DNA of 41,045 nt from Desulfuromonadaceae bacterium (GCA_028683855.1 JAQUHA010000031.1:1-41045), one strand, 5' to 3'; counted from the stretch's first letter, positions 28,401-33,809 are shown. A program made the numbers and translations. Notes: generated by a model from the letters alone, not told the origin.

Positions 28401-30712
28401 GAAACAGCTCAACTTCTCTCCCGTTTGTATTACATATTGATAAAACTGCACCACCGGCTCCGGTTATAAGCGGAGCTCTGGATAATGTCGAACTGATTAC
28501 CGGAACGGTTACAAATGGAACTACCAATGACACAACCCCTACGCTGTTTGGTACAGCAGAAGCAAATAGCAAGCTCACAATATATGACAACGATCGAGAG
28601 GTAGGTTCAGTTGTTGCTGATAGCAGCGGCAACTGGAGCTATACTTTCGACCCTCTTACTAATGGCAGTAATCACAACTTTAGAGCGATGACTTCTGACG
28701 CAGCTTCAAATACCAGTCCAGTATCCTCAATTTACAATCTCTACATTGATACGGTTGCGCCATCTATACCTGTTATTACGCAGGTTACTGATAATGTCTC
28801 CCCTTTGACAGGGAACGTAACAAGTGGTTCTTATACAAATGAGACCATTCTTTTTATTTCTGGTACTGCTGAAGCAAAAAGTTCTGTCAATCTCTATGAT
28901 GGCGCTACCAACCTCATTGCCACAGTAACTGCAAATACCAGCGGAGTGTGGAGTTATACAACTTCTGCACTGATTGACGGGTCAAGCCACGCTTATTCTT
29001 TAACTGCTTCAGATTCTGCAGGAAACGTAAGTGCTTATTCTGCACCATATATTGTAAACATAGACACCACAGCTCAGCTTCCGGTTATCACGGGTGTCGA
29101 TGATAACGTATTGTCTCTCTTAGGTAATATAGAAAATGGTGGTTATACGAACGATCCAACTCCGACTTTTTCTGGTACCGCTGAAGCTAACAGCTCAGTT
29201 AATCTCTATGACTATGGTAGTTTGGTAGACACTGTATCAGCTAATGCAACTGGCAATTGGTCTTATACTCCAGACTTTGTTCTTGGCTCTACTCACAGTT
29301 ATACCGCTTCAATTGTTGATCTGGCAGGAAACGTGAGTGCCACCACAACTCCTTACGTTCTACATATATTCGATGCCGTTCCGACACCTGTTATTACAAA
29401 AATTACTGATAATTATTTACCAGTTATTGGTGACGTTCCTGACAACGGATACACAAATGACATAACACCAGTTATTGACGGCACCTCCTTTTCCAATGCA
29501 ATTATAACTCTTTACGACAATGGAATAGAAGTTACTACATCGGCTGCAATTACTGCTGACAGCAGTGGTAATTGGAGTTATGCGTTTGAGTCTCTTGATA
29601 ATGGTACTACACACACATACTCTGTTACTGCTACCAATGCTACTGGTAATATAAGTAATGTTTCATCGCCATATACTATAAATATTGATACAACATCCCC
29701 GCTTAAACCGCTTATTTCACTTGCTACTGACGCTAACTACAATGTTACCGGCGCATTTCTGGCTACAGGGCTTGAACCAAGTGCCAATCTTGAATACAGC
29801 ACAGATGGAAATAACTGGAGTGCAGTGGCTCCGTCTATGATCTCTGGGCATAATACAGTTTATCTACACCAGCTTGATCAGGCTGGTAACATAAGCCCTT
29901 ACTCATTGCTCGATTTTTATTATGGGTCCGGAAATGTTTCAGGAATAACTGCAGGCAGCTTAATTGTAGGTGGGGTGGGAGACGACACGCTGCAGGGTAA
30001 TGGCGCAGTTGGTACGCATGATACTCTTTATGGTAGTGCAGGTAATGACACAATAACAGGTGGTAATGGTGATAATACCTTCTATGGTGGTACTGGAACT
30101 AACATCATTACAGGTGGTGATGGGACAAATCATTTTGTAGCTGGTGCAGGAAATGACACCATACATGGTGTTGGTATTAACAATATTCTTGATTACACCA
30201 TATCATCATCTGCCGTTACGGCTTCTTTCAGCGATGCTGCTGGTATTATTTCTCATGGTGGTATGACTGACACATACGATAGCATTCAAAGCCTTATTGG
30301 TTCTGATTACAGCGACACATTTACAATCGACGTGTCTAAAAGTTTACCAGCATTACTTGATGGTGGTGCAAGTGATGCCAGTGGTTCCGGGAACTTACTG
30401 GTCTTACAAAACCTTGTAACTGGCAGTTATAATATGAACACTCTAGCCGCCGTTTCTACAAATATTGACAATATAAACATCATGGATGGCAAGGATACTA
30501 CGCTTGTCATTTCATCACAGGATATTCAGAATATGGTTAATAACGGCTCGGCATCACAACTCTATGTTGATGCTGACAATGGAGACGCACTTAATATTTC
30601 ACTGAGCCCAGGTCAGTCCGTTATGCAAACTTATGTAGATGCTTCACATACCGACTATACGATTTACAGCGGAACAGACCAGCTTGCTCAGGTTCATTGG
30701 CATCACACCTGA
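16484..30712 (+). CDS. Giant Ig-repeat/RTX adhesin, type I secretion substrate
   Basis: This 4742-residue surface protein is probably a biofilm or contact adhesin. Parts in order: an N-terminal prefix domain (about 1-115, L-L-L-T-F-S-D-G-T-F-V-V-I-P-N-G-A-L) as in other type I-secreted giant adhesins; an acidic linker to about 197; 31 Ig-like repeats of about 86 residues (type A); 15 of about 103 residues (type B); one more type-A-like repeat; RTX glycine-rich nonapeptides at about 4496-4565 (GGVGDDTLQG, GSAGNDTIT); and a C-terminal secretion-signal region ending QVHWHHT. Type A begins with S-L-x-x-D-S-G-x-S-x-S-D-x-I-T-N, with Asp clusters that may bind calcium. There is no signal peptide, as expected. 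GGAGG precedes the ATG. Neighbours supply every secretion part. Family size and layout recall SiiE, BapA and LapA; the binding target is unknown. Confidence 0.92.
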   Translation: MPNETGDENGKVAVKATDQDQNIVRASIAPDGTVTVPNGESALVSVDIADVDLLLTFSDGTFVVIPNGALDAISGAPPKVMFNDGAASLETLFKMVGIINHAKSGSLRVVSGNVDAPKTEEEVETKNTDDDPYTSDEAFPADTVSAPAPLVKVSKGSVSSNEESFDPVDPVMSPPEPLISSYSSSQKSEVPVNIMATPVVVLTNDSGVSNSDKITNDPSLTISAAADSITRHFTVDGVDTGGSYTAPTLDGLHTVVVTDTDTIGNTASGSITYTLDRTIVTPAISLVTDSGISSTDLLTNTAALSFSIAAGDVTRTYSVDGGTVSSSYIAPAADGNHTVIVTDTDIAGNVASGTFTFTLDETIASPIVSLAIDSGFSSSDKITNSAAAIEVSSANEPVTREYSLDGGAFSLTYSAPTVDGNHTVSVRDTDLAGNSSTGTLSFTLDTTPPVAPTVSLVTDSGSSDLDRITNVSSINVSGVENGAVIEFSANGTDGWSGVAPTPSEGSNTLFVRQTDVAGNVSASTRFDFTLDRTIAVPTVSLALDSGSSSSDLITNSATLNVSTAASDVTRTYSVDGGAAVSNYIAPTVDGIHSVVVTDTDVAGNSSTGNITFTLDRTIAPPTVSLAVDSGLSSTDQITNNSSLIFSMAASDVTRTYSIDGGTAVSSYTAPTADGIHSVVVTDTDVAGNTASGSITFTLDRTIPTPVISLTVDSGSSSTDQITNNSALTFSAVAGDVTRMYSVDGGAAVSSYIAPTADGIHSVLVTDTDVAGNTATGSITFTLDRTIATPTVSLVVDSGLNNGDLITNNASLVFSALAVDVSRSYSVDGGPSVSSYTPPGTDGSHTVVVTDIDTAGNTASGSITFTLDKTAPSTPVSIDLNTSSDSGISDTDNYTSDSTPTFDVLLSADAVVGDMVRLYDGSGGSEVGSIILSATDIAAGSASITSSNLSDGIYKLHTTVTDQAGNESNSALLNVTIDTASAAAPTISLAVDSGSSSSDNITNVSTLNVTGTEVNAVVEYSLNGTTGWSTLAPVATEGSNTIFVRQTDVAGNISSNNSLVFTLDTTAPAAPTISLVTDSGSSNSDRITNDATLISGGIESGAAVEYSLNGTTGWSSSAPVVLEGVNTVFVRQTDVAGNISSSTSLTYTLDKTPPVTPSISLSSDTGLSSSDLITRNASLTLSAAAADVTRTFTVDGVSIGGSYTPPVADGVHTVTVTDTDLAGNSSTGTLSFTLDTTPPAAPTVSLVTDSGSSDLDRITNVSSINVSGVENGAVIEFSANGTDGWSGVAPTPSEGSNTLFVRQTDVAGNVSASTRFDFTLDRTIAVPTVSLALDSGSSSSDLITNSATLNVSTAASDVTRTYSVDGGAAVSNYIAPTVDGIHSVVVTDTDVAGNSSTGNITFTLDRTIAPPTVSLAVDSGLSSTDQITNNSSLIFSMAASDVTRTYSIDGGTAVSSYTAPTADGIHSVVVTDTDVAGNTASGSITFTLDRTIPTPVISLTVDSGSSSTDQITNNSALTFSAVAGDVTRMYSVDGGAAVSSYIAPTADGIHSVLVTDTDVAGNTATGSITFTLDRTIATPTVSLVVDSGLNNGDLITNNASLVFSALAVDVSRSYSVDGGPSVSSYTPPGTDGSHTVVVTDIDTAGNTASGSITFTLDKTATAAPAVSLAVDSGASNSDLITNNAALVISAATADVTRTYTVDGVTSSSYTVPLNDGYHNVVVTDTDIAGNSSSGSITFTLDRTIATPSATLSVDSGTSNSDLVTNNASLTFSAVASDVTRTYTVDGVAAGSYVAPAVDGIHTVVITDMDIAGNSATGNITFTLDKTPPAAPTISLVTDSGSSNSDRITNDAMLISGSIESGAAAEYSLNGTTGWSSSAPVALEGVNTVFVRQTDVAGNVSSSTSLTYTLDKTPPVTPSISLSSDTGLSNSDNITRNASLTLSAAAADVTRTFTVDGVSIGGSYTPPAADGVHTVTVTDTDLAGNAADNSITFTLDTTAPASPALSLTSDAGLNSSDRITNVAGLTLGGVDPGALVEYSIDGISGWSVTEPAAIEGINTVYARQTDAAGNVSASSSLTYTLDRIPPSPPSVSLQTDSGSNPNDKITNVSLLSVTGVEAGALVEYSSSDTSGWSTTAPAATEGANTVFVRQTDVAGNVSSNTSFSFVYDTTAAAPTISLAVDSGSSSSDNITNVSTLNVTGTEVNAVVEYSLNGTTGWSTLAPVATEGSNTIFVRQTDVAGNISSNNDLTFTLDTTAPAAPTISLVTDSGSSNSDRITNDAMLISGSIESGAAAEYSLNGTTGWSSSAPVALEGVNTVFVRQTDVAGNVSSSTSLTYTLDKTPPVTPSISLSSDTGLSNSDNITRNASLTLSAAAADVTRTFTVDGVSIGGSYTPPAADGVHTVTVTDTDLAGNAADNSITFTLDTTAPASPALSLTSDAGLNSSDRITNVAGLTLGGVDPGALVEYSIDGISGWSVTEPAAIEGINTVYARQTDAAGNVSASSSLTYTLDRIPPSPPSVSLQTDSGSNPNDKITNVSLLSVTGVEAGALVEYSSSDTSGWSTTAPAATEGANTVFVRQTDVAGNVSSNTSFSFVYDTTAAAPTISLAVDSGSSSSDNITNVSTLNVTGTEVNAVVEYSLNGTTGWSTLAPVATEGSNTIFVRQTDVAGNISSNNDLTFTLDTTAPAAPTISLVTDSGSSNSDRITNDATLISGGIESGAAVEYSLNGTTGWSSSAPVALEGVNTVFVRQTDVAGNISSSTSLTYTLDKTPPIQPVVSLTIDSGFSNSDRITNNVTALNISAQTESGVRDYNIDGSGWSTTYTIPNSDGDHTVSVRDTDIAGNSSVGTLEFTLDTTAPLAPVILGVYDDFDPLQGNIADGGSTNDTTPTISGAAEANSVVGIYDGAVLLTTVTADGIGNWSYTTSTLANNSDHIYTAVSTDAAGNSSPASSAYSIHVEAYVSPPVISGAFDDVDPVQGNVANNGYTNDTTPTLSGTTVAGSIVKIYDGAAFLSNATVDGSGNWSYTPSPLSLGTHSFTATAMDSGGTVSASSPAYILRIDTSAAPPVITGVYDDVEPIQGKVPNGGITNDTTPTISGTAEGNSSVNIYDGANLVTTVISDAGGNWGYTFTPLTLGSSHSFTVTVTDVAGNISSPSAAYDIQVEAYISPPVITGADDNVDPLQGNVSNNGFTNDTTPRLVGTADAGSTVNIYDAGTLVGTVTAAGDGSWGYTTSFLSDGTTHAYTATATNSSGTVSEASAPYVLNIDVTATTPAITGISDSVIPVVGNVPNGGYTNETTPIISGIAEANSRIDLYDGALLITTLTADKSGSWRYTSLALANGSDHSYTIIATDTAGNISQPSAVYVIHVDTVAPAVPVINGVHDHVDPVQTDTVNNGYTNDTTPTLFGTAEANSVVTIKDGAALLAAVNADATGNWSYTTDPLADGSIHSYTVTATDAAGNSSFESTAFVLNVDNTAPLKPIITSINDNVALVTGNVVNGGTTNDSTPTLSGIAEANSMVTLYDGAVTLASVTADATGKWSYTTAALADNSDHNYSVTATDAAGNVSIASDLYSIHIDTTPPLTPLIGGLMDDTAPITGTVTNGYSNDITPTLYGTAEANITIGILDNGLSVASVTSDSSGNWSYTSSALINGSNHSYSVTATDAAGNTSPVSAPYSVIIDTTISTPVIIGANDNVNPLQGNIVNGGNTNDTTPTLSGTAEANSSVSIFNAGILLGTVTVGSGGIWSYTTVPLNTGETHNLTAISTDLAGNVSSASAPYTIVVDTYVPPPVINWAVDNFGAIQDNVANGGYTDDRTPSILGTADPGSTVKLYNGTTLFATVSAGIDGSWSYTPTFSLADPSNLSFTATATNSTGVISDPSLPFILHIDSSAMVPVISYINDDAPPFRGNVYNNGYTDDTTPKIQGIADVNSTVTIYDDGVFLQTVTADASGSWDYTTLPLLDGSTHTFTVTAVDVAGNSSTSLPFVLHIDKTAPPAPVISGALDNVELITGTVTNGTTNDTTPTLFGTAEANSKLTIYDNDREVGSVVADSSGNWSYTFDPLTNGSNHNFRAMTSDAASNTSPVSSIYNLYIDTVAPSIPVITQVTDNVSPLTGNVTSGSYTNETILFISGTAEAKSSVNLYDGATNLIATVTANTSGVWSYTTSALIDGSSHAYSLTASDSAGNVSAYSAPYIVNIDTTAQLPVITGVDDNVLSLLGNIENGGYTNDPTPTFSGTAEANSSVNLYDYGSLVDTVSANATGNWSYTPDFVLGSTHSYTASIVDLAGNVSATTTPYVLHIFDAVPTPVITKITDNYLPVIGDVPDNGYTNDITPVIDGTSFSNAIITLYDNGIEVTTSAAITADSSGNWSYAFESLDNGTTHTYSVTATNATGNISNVSSPYTINIDTTSPLKPLISLATDANYNVTGAFLATGLEPSANLEYSTDGNNWSAVAPSMISGHNTVYLHQLDQAGNISPYSLLDFYYGSGNVSGITAGSLIVGGVGDDTLQGNGAVGTHDTLYGSAGNDTITGGNGDNTFYGGTGTNIITGGDGTNHFVAGAGNDTIHGVGINNILDYTISSSAVTASFSDAAGIISHGGMTDTYDSIQSLIGSDYSDTFTIDVSKSLPALLDGGASDASGSGNLLVLQNLVTGSYNMNTLAAVSTNIDNINIMDGKDTTLVISSQDIQNMVNNGSASQLYVDADNGDALNISLSPGQSVMQTYVDASHTDYTIYSGTDQLAQVHWHHT
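17765..19093 (+). repeat. Dispersed 1329-bp duplication, copy 1
   Basis: Matches 20132-21460 at a constant offset of 2367 bases (789 codons). The only difference I found is T at 17832 against C at 20199 (Val to Ala). It covers five type A units. Confidence 0.9.
20132..21460 (+). repeat. Dispersed 1329-bp duplication, copy 2
   Basis: Second copy of 17765-19093, in the same orientation and reading frame. Sequence on both flanks is different. Confidence 0.9.
21960..23243 (+). repeat. Tandem 1284-bp duplication, copy 1
   Basis: 428 codons, five type A units, followed immediately by a second copy at 23244-24527. No difference was found where I compared them, including at synonymous positions. 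Confidence 0.9.
23244..24527 (+). repeat. Tandem 1284-bp duplication, copy 2
   Basis: Directly abuts copy 1. A partial third copy (24528 to about 24784) continues with a few substitutions before the sequence diverges. Confidence 0.9.
25055..29701 (+). repeat. Type B Ig-like repeat array (15 units)
   Basis: Fifteen units of about 310 bases, each of the pattern P-V-I-x-G-x-x-D-N-V-x-P-x-x-G-N-V-x-N-G-G-x-T-N-D-T-T-P-T-x-S-G-T-A-E-A-N-S then Y-D-G-A, G-N-W-S-Y-T-T and D-A-A-G-N. They resemble BapA-type bacterial Ig-like repeats. DNA identity between units is much lower than in the type A array and the DNA is visibly more AT-rich, so this array is older. Confidence 0.88.
29969..30178 (+). repeat. 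RTX calcium-binding nonapeptide block
   Basis: Encodes G-G-x-G-x-D-x-L/I-type repeats at about residues 4496-4565. They probably bind calcium and fold outside the cell after export. Confidence 0.85.
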
Positions 30713-30776
30713 TTCATTAAATATAAGGTAGTAATTATATGCTTTTTCACACTGTTTTCTGGATCATTCATTAAAT
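30712..30776 (+). repeat. 11-base direct repeat in the adhesin-ABC spacer
   Basis: ATTCATTAAAT occurs at 30712-30722 and again at 30766-30776, just before the ABC exporter start. Purpose unknown; it could be chance in AT-rich DNA. Confidence 0.4.
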
Positions 30777-30791
30777 CACGAGACTCACTTA

Positions 30792-32864
30792 ATGCCGCAT
30801 AAAACCCCATACTCAAACATTTCTGTTCTGACTCTGGAGAAAGACTCTGTATTGAGAGCCGTCTCCTCTTTGTGTTCAAATGACCGTTTTACCGCCGTCA
30901 GACTTTTGAAGGGGGTTAAGCGTCTTGTTGCGCCCGGCAAATGGGGAGCTGAAATCAAACGGCTGCATAGATTCGGCTTTTCTTCGCGATATTTTGTAGG
31001 TCAGCTTCAGGATGCACTTGATATACCGTGTGATCTTGTGCTGCTTCGTAATAGTGAAAGCAGTTTTACGCTACTGCATAAAATGGAGCAGCGCTGGCAT
31101 TATCTGGGGGAGGATGGTGGAAAGCTGCCGGATGAAATTTATCTCGGTTGTCCAGTGGATGTTGAAGCTGTCCTGATGAGCATACCTGGTATTAAAGATA
31201 AGAGAGGCGGGTTTAGCTCGCTTGCCGCCCTCTGGCCCGAGCTTCGTGCTGCATGGGCGGAAGTTGGAATTGCCAGCCTTTTTATAAATTCGGGACAGCT
31301 TTTATTACCGCTGTTTGCGATGCTGATTTACGACAAGATCGCTCAGAACGGTCTGTTTGAGACGCTTTGGGGGTTGGTGCTTGGTATGTGTATATACCTT
31401 GTTACAGATACCGGTATGCGTCTGATAAGAACCTGGGCAACCGAACGGATTGGAGTTGATCTCTCCCTTCGTGGAGATGAAACTCTCTGGTCAAAACTGG
31501 TAGCGCAAATTGAACTCCCGGGTGGTGGATTCCCACGATTTTTATCAAACTATCGCGATTTAATGATGTCCCGCGATTTTGTCTCTTCCAGTTACCTGAT
31601 GTCTATTGCAGATATTCCTTTTCTGGCTCTCTACCTCATAGTAATAGGCATTATAGCGTGGCAGCTCACAATTACAGCTGCACTTCTTGTCCTTATTTAT
31701 GGCGGGGTAGGTCTGGTTCTGCAGAATCGACTTAATAATCTTTCCAAAGAGGCAGAGCAGAAAAATACAACCAAGTTATCTTTCATGGGAGATGCTTTGA
31801 GTTGTCTTGATATTGTACGGACAACTCCGGGATCCAGAGCCTTTTTGCGTCGTTGGCGTGAGCTTGCCGAACAGACGGTTAATTTTGATACCAAAAGACG
31901 GCTGGCAGTAACTCAGATGACTATATTATCAACTATTATGCAGACGGTTACTACGGTGGTCATACTTACAGCCGGAGTTTATCTGATTCATGCACAGTTA
32001 TTAAGTACAGGTGGACTGATAGCCTGTAACATACTTGCTAGCCGCGCCATGGCGCAGGTCGCTTCACTTTTTGCGGTAATGGGGAAGTGGCAGGATTTTA
32101 CCCGCGCTGCTGCCAGTATGGAGAAGAGTCTTGCGCCAGTGCCGGAACGCGAGTTTACGCCAAGGCCGGGAATAGTTGGAAATCTGACCATAATCGGGTT
32201 GAGTAAAAAGTATGAAGGGCGTCCGGCAGCTCTGGAATCTGTATCATTTACAATTGCCCCCGGAGAGAGGGTCGCTCTTCTGGGTCGCCCGGGTGCCGGC
32301 AAGTCGACTCTGCTCCAGTGTCTCGGTGGTTTGTGTAGAGTTGATTCAGGGCAGATTCTTATAGATGGTCTTTCTCTCGATGATATCGATCGTTTTGACC
32401 GTGTTCAATGGATGGCTTACAAAGCGCAGGATCCTGCTGTTTTCGCAGGGACACTGGAGGAAAATCTCCGCATTTCAGGATGTACAGATCAGAATCGTTT
32501 TAATGAAGCTATCTGGGTATCAGGTCTTGAAAACGAATTTAAAAGCGGACGAATGTCTCTCGGTATGCAGTTGAGCGAGCGGGGGGGTAACCTATCGGGT
32601 GGACAGCGTCAGAAAGTTGCACTTGCCAGAGTTTTTGCTCAACAGAGTCGAATACTCCTTCTGGACGAACCGACACTCGGGCTTGATCCTGAAAGTGAAA
32701 GAATGCTGGCTGAACGATTACCAAAACTTCTGGACAAATCCTCCGTTCTTATTATGACAACACACAGCTCTATAATGCTTGAAATAGTCGAACGTATTAT
32801 TGCTCTTGATGCCGGGCGTCTGGTCGCCGACGGACTCCGCGAAAAATTAGTAAAAATCTCCTAA
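30792..32864 (+). CDS. Type I secretion ABC exporter (SiiF/LapB-like)
   Basis: This inner-membrane ATPase would drive export of the adhesin. The 690-residue protein has an N-terminal domain of about 130 residues in the position of the C39 peptidase. I see no catalytic Cys-His arrangement, so it is best read as a peptidase-like docking domain. The membrane domain follows at about 160-430, opening with the family-typical INSGQLLLPLFAMLIYDKI. The ATPase domain from about 455 has Walker A GRPGAGKST (about 498), signature LSGGQRQ, Walker B ILLLDEP and an H-loop TTHSS. No strong ribosome binding site is seen before the ATG. The gene lies 79 bases after the adhesin stop. No clear terminator follows. 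Confidence 0.9.
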   Translation: MPHKTPYSNISVLTLEKDSVLRAVSSLCSNDRFTAVRLLKGVKRLVAPGKWGAEIKRLHRFGFSSRYFVGQLQDALDIPCDLVLLRNSESSFTLLHKMEQRWHYLGEDGGKLPDEIYLGCPVDVEAVLMSIPGIKDKRGGFSSLAALWPELRAAWAEVGIASLFINSGQLLLPLFAMLIYDKIAQNGLFETLWGLVLGMCIYLVTDTGMRLIRTWATERIGVDLSLRGDETLWSKLVAQIELPGGGFPRFLSNYRDLMMSRDFVSSSYLMSIADIPFLALYLIVIGIIAWQLTITAALLVLIYGGVGLVLQNRLNNLSKEAEQKNTTKLSFMGDALSCLDIVRTTPGSRAFLRRWRELAEQTVNFDTKRRLAVTQMTILSTIMQTVTTVVILTAGVYLIHAQLLSTGGLIACNILASRAMAQVASLFAVMGKWQDFTRAAASMEKSLAPVPEREFTPRPGIVGNLTIIGLSKKYEGRPAALESVSFTIAPGERVALLGRPGAGKSTLLQCLGGLCRVDSGQILIDGLSLDDIDRFDRVQWMAYKAQDPAVFAGTLEENLRISGCTDQNRFNEAIWVSGLENEFKSGRMSLGMQLSERGGNLSGGQRQKVALARVFAQQSRILLLDEPTLGLDPESERMLAERLPKLLDKSSVLIMTTHSSIMLEIVERIIALDAGRLVADGLREKLVKIS

Positions 32865-32915
32865 AATCAACCGGTTTCAACTCATCCCCCACTTTTCTTG
32901 TCACCTCAAACTCTG

Positions 32916-32931
32916 TTTGCATTTATGCAAA
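32916..32931. promoter_or_regulatory. Palindrome TTTGCA-N4-TGCAAA, site 1
   Basis: TTTGCATTTATGCAAA has perfect six-base arms. Its centre is about 270 bases upstream of the predicted sigma-54 start of transcription and 31 bases from site 2. Probably an activator-binding site (inference). Confidence 0.75.
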
Positions 32932-32946
32932 ACCATCAATAATCCA

Positions 32947-32962
32947 TTTGCAGATCTGCAAA
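32947..32962. promoter_or_regulatory. Palindrome TTTGCA-N4-TGCAAA, site 2
   Basis: TTTGCAGATCTGCAAA is palindromic over all 16 bases. It pairs with site 1 at a centre distance of 31 bases, about three helical turns, so both would lie on the same DNA face. Confidence 0.75.
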
Positions 32963-33074
32963 CAGGCAGTCTCAGCCTCGCCATATTTCCAGTAGATGTC
33001 TGTAATTATTTAATATTTTATCAACTACCCGTTCATAATTATCAGTTGAGCAGGAATTCTAATCTTTAAAAGTT

Positions 33075-33120
33075 TTTGCATATTTGCAAAAACGACATAA
33101 CTGTTTTGCAGGGTAAACAA
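33075..33120. promoter_or_regulatory. Palindrome site 3 plus degenerate site 4
   Basis: Site 3 (33075-33090, TTTGCATATTTGCAAA) is perfect, with two more paired bases on each side. A further TTTGCA (33105-33110) followed by a poor second arm lies 30 bases on, repeating the spacing of sites 1 and 2. Site 3 is about 110 bases upstream of the predicted start of transcription. Confidence 0.7.
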
Positions 33121-33165
33121 AGTGTAACTATCTGTAATAGTTGGTTTAATCTGTAATATTAATAG

Positions 33166-33182
33166 TTGGCACAACATCTGCT
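33166..33182 (+). promoter_or_regulatory. Sigma-54 (RpoN) promoter of the OFA-transporter operon
   Basis: TTGGCACAACATCTGCT matches the consensus TTGGCACR-N4-TTGCW at all but one fixed base (C for the first T of the -12 box). GG (33168-33169) and GC (33180-33181) are ten bases apart as required. Transcription would begin near 33193, 28 bases before the first gene. Confidence 0.8.
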
Positions 33183-33220
33183 GTATACGGTGTAAGGCTG
33201 AGAAATTCGAGGGAAATAAT

Positions 33221-33412
33221 ATGCCAGAAACAATATGCCCCTATTATGGGAAAAACGATGATCAGTGTGATGTAGGCTGCGGATATATAACTCCTCACGA
33301 TGTCAATATGATCATTCGATACTGTCGCGGGCGTCATCACCAGTGCACTAAATATCTTGAACTTGCAGATCGTTTTTCAATTAGAAATGAGCGTGTCGCA
33401 CAGGCGTATTAA
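33221..33412 (+). CDS. Small Cys-rich protein of unknown function
   Basis: The 63-residue product is soluble and has five Cys (6, 16, 20, 35, 42; spacing C-x9-C-x3-C-x14-C-x6-C) plus paired His39-His40, all features of a metal-binding or redox-sensing protein. The start is supported by GAGGG six to seven bases upstream and by its place as the first gene after a sigma-54 promoter. I do not recognise a named family. Position suggests a regulatory or accessory role for the membrane proteins downstream (inference). The 29-base gap to the next small gene and shared orientation indicate one operon. Confidence 0.75.
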   Translation: MPETICPYYGKNDDQCDVGCGYITPHDVNMIIRYCRGRHHQCTKYLELADRFSIRNERVAQAY

Positions 33413-33441
33413 TAAATCAGATTGTTTGAAAGGGGAAGATT

Positions 33442-33564
33442 ATGTTGTATCACCTAGCGCTTAATATCAGTCAGGTACAAGTTGTAACATCTTTATTTAC
33501 AAGCATATTTTTAGTCGTACTACTAACTGTAAAGGAGAGAAAAGATGAGCGAAAGAGAGCTTGA
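33442..33564 (+). CDS. 40-residue single-span membrane peptide
   Basis: A short frame from ATG 33442 to TGA 33564 encodes MLYHLALNISQVQVV followed by a hydrophobic helix (about 14-30, ending FLVVLLTV) and a highly charged tail (KERKDERKRA). It has a good ribosome binding site (AAAGGGGAAG). It fills the otherwise unexplained gap between two operon genes and overlaps the next gene by 20 bases, which would couple their translation. The positive tail predicts an outside-in orientation. It may be a small subunit of the neighbouring membrane proteins. Coding status rests only on these features. Confidence 0.55.
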   Translation: MLYHLALNISQVQVVTSLFTSIFLVVLLTVKERKDERKRA

Positions 33565-33796
33565 ACTGCTGAATAGAATCGAAGAACTGGAGCGCCACAC
33601 ATGGAGAAACAGTGCCATACTGCGTTCGGTTGCAATGGTAGCATTTACTGCAATTATTGGTTTTGTCATAGCTTCCGGTGTTGTTGGGGGCGGTCACGGC
33701 AGTCACTGGTCCGGTCCAGCCTGGAACACGATGTGGCTTTACGGTCTGTTTGCCGCTAATGCGGTTTCAATGTTCTGGACTACACACAAAGAATAG
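33545..33796 (+). CDS. Small two-span membrane protein
   Basis: The 83-residue product has a charged amphipathic N-terminus (SERELELLNRIEELERHT), a first transmembrane helix at about 28-47, a Gly/His-rich loop (GGGHGSHWSGP), and a second helix at about 60-78. GGAGA precedes the ATG. I do not recognise the family. The loop with His52 and His55 could bind a metal or heme, but that is speculative. The gene lies 13 bases before the next membrane-protein gene and is probably part of a complex with it. Confidence 0.75.
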   Translation: MSERELELLNRIEELERHTWRNSAILRSVAMVAFTAIIGFVIASGVVGGGHGSHWSGPAWNTMWLYGLFAANAVSMFWTTHKE

Positions 33797-33809
33797 GGGG
33801 AATACGATA

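Larger units (their letters stand above)
32865..33220. other. Regulatory spacer upstream of the OFA-transporter operon
   Basis: The 356-base spacer has no convincing gene. It contains three perfect TTTGCA-N4-TGCAAA palindromes, one further half-site and a near-consensus sigma-54 promoter, listed separately. Confidence 0.8.

Noticed and set aside
32916-33090. TTTGCA-N4-TGCAAA sites as FNR/CRP-family boxes (compare TTGAT-N4-ATCAA).
   Set aside because: The arm and spacing geometry is similar, so this is not excluded. But the sites are 110-270 bases upstream of a good sigma-54 promoter, which suits an NtrC-family activator better than a class I/II FNR-type one.
33678-33809. N-terminal extension of the 349-residue membrane protein back to 33678.
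   Set aside because: It would overlap the 83-residue protein gene by over 100 bases, lacks a ribosome binding site, and encodes an atypical Cys/Arg-rich leader. ATG 33810 has AGGGGG upstream.
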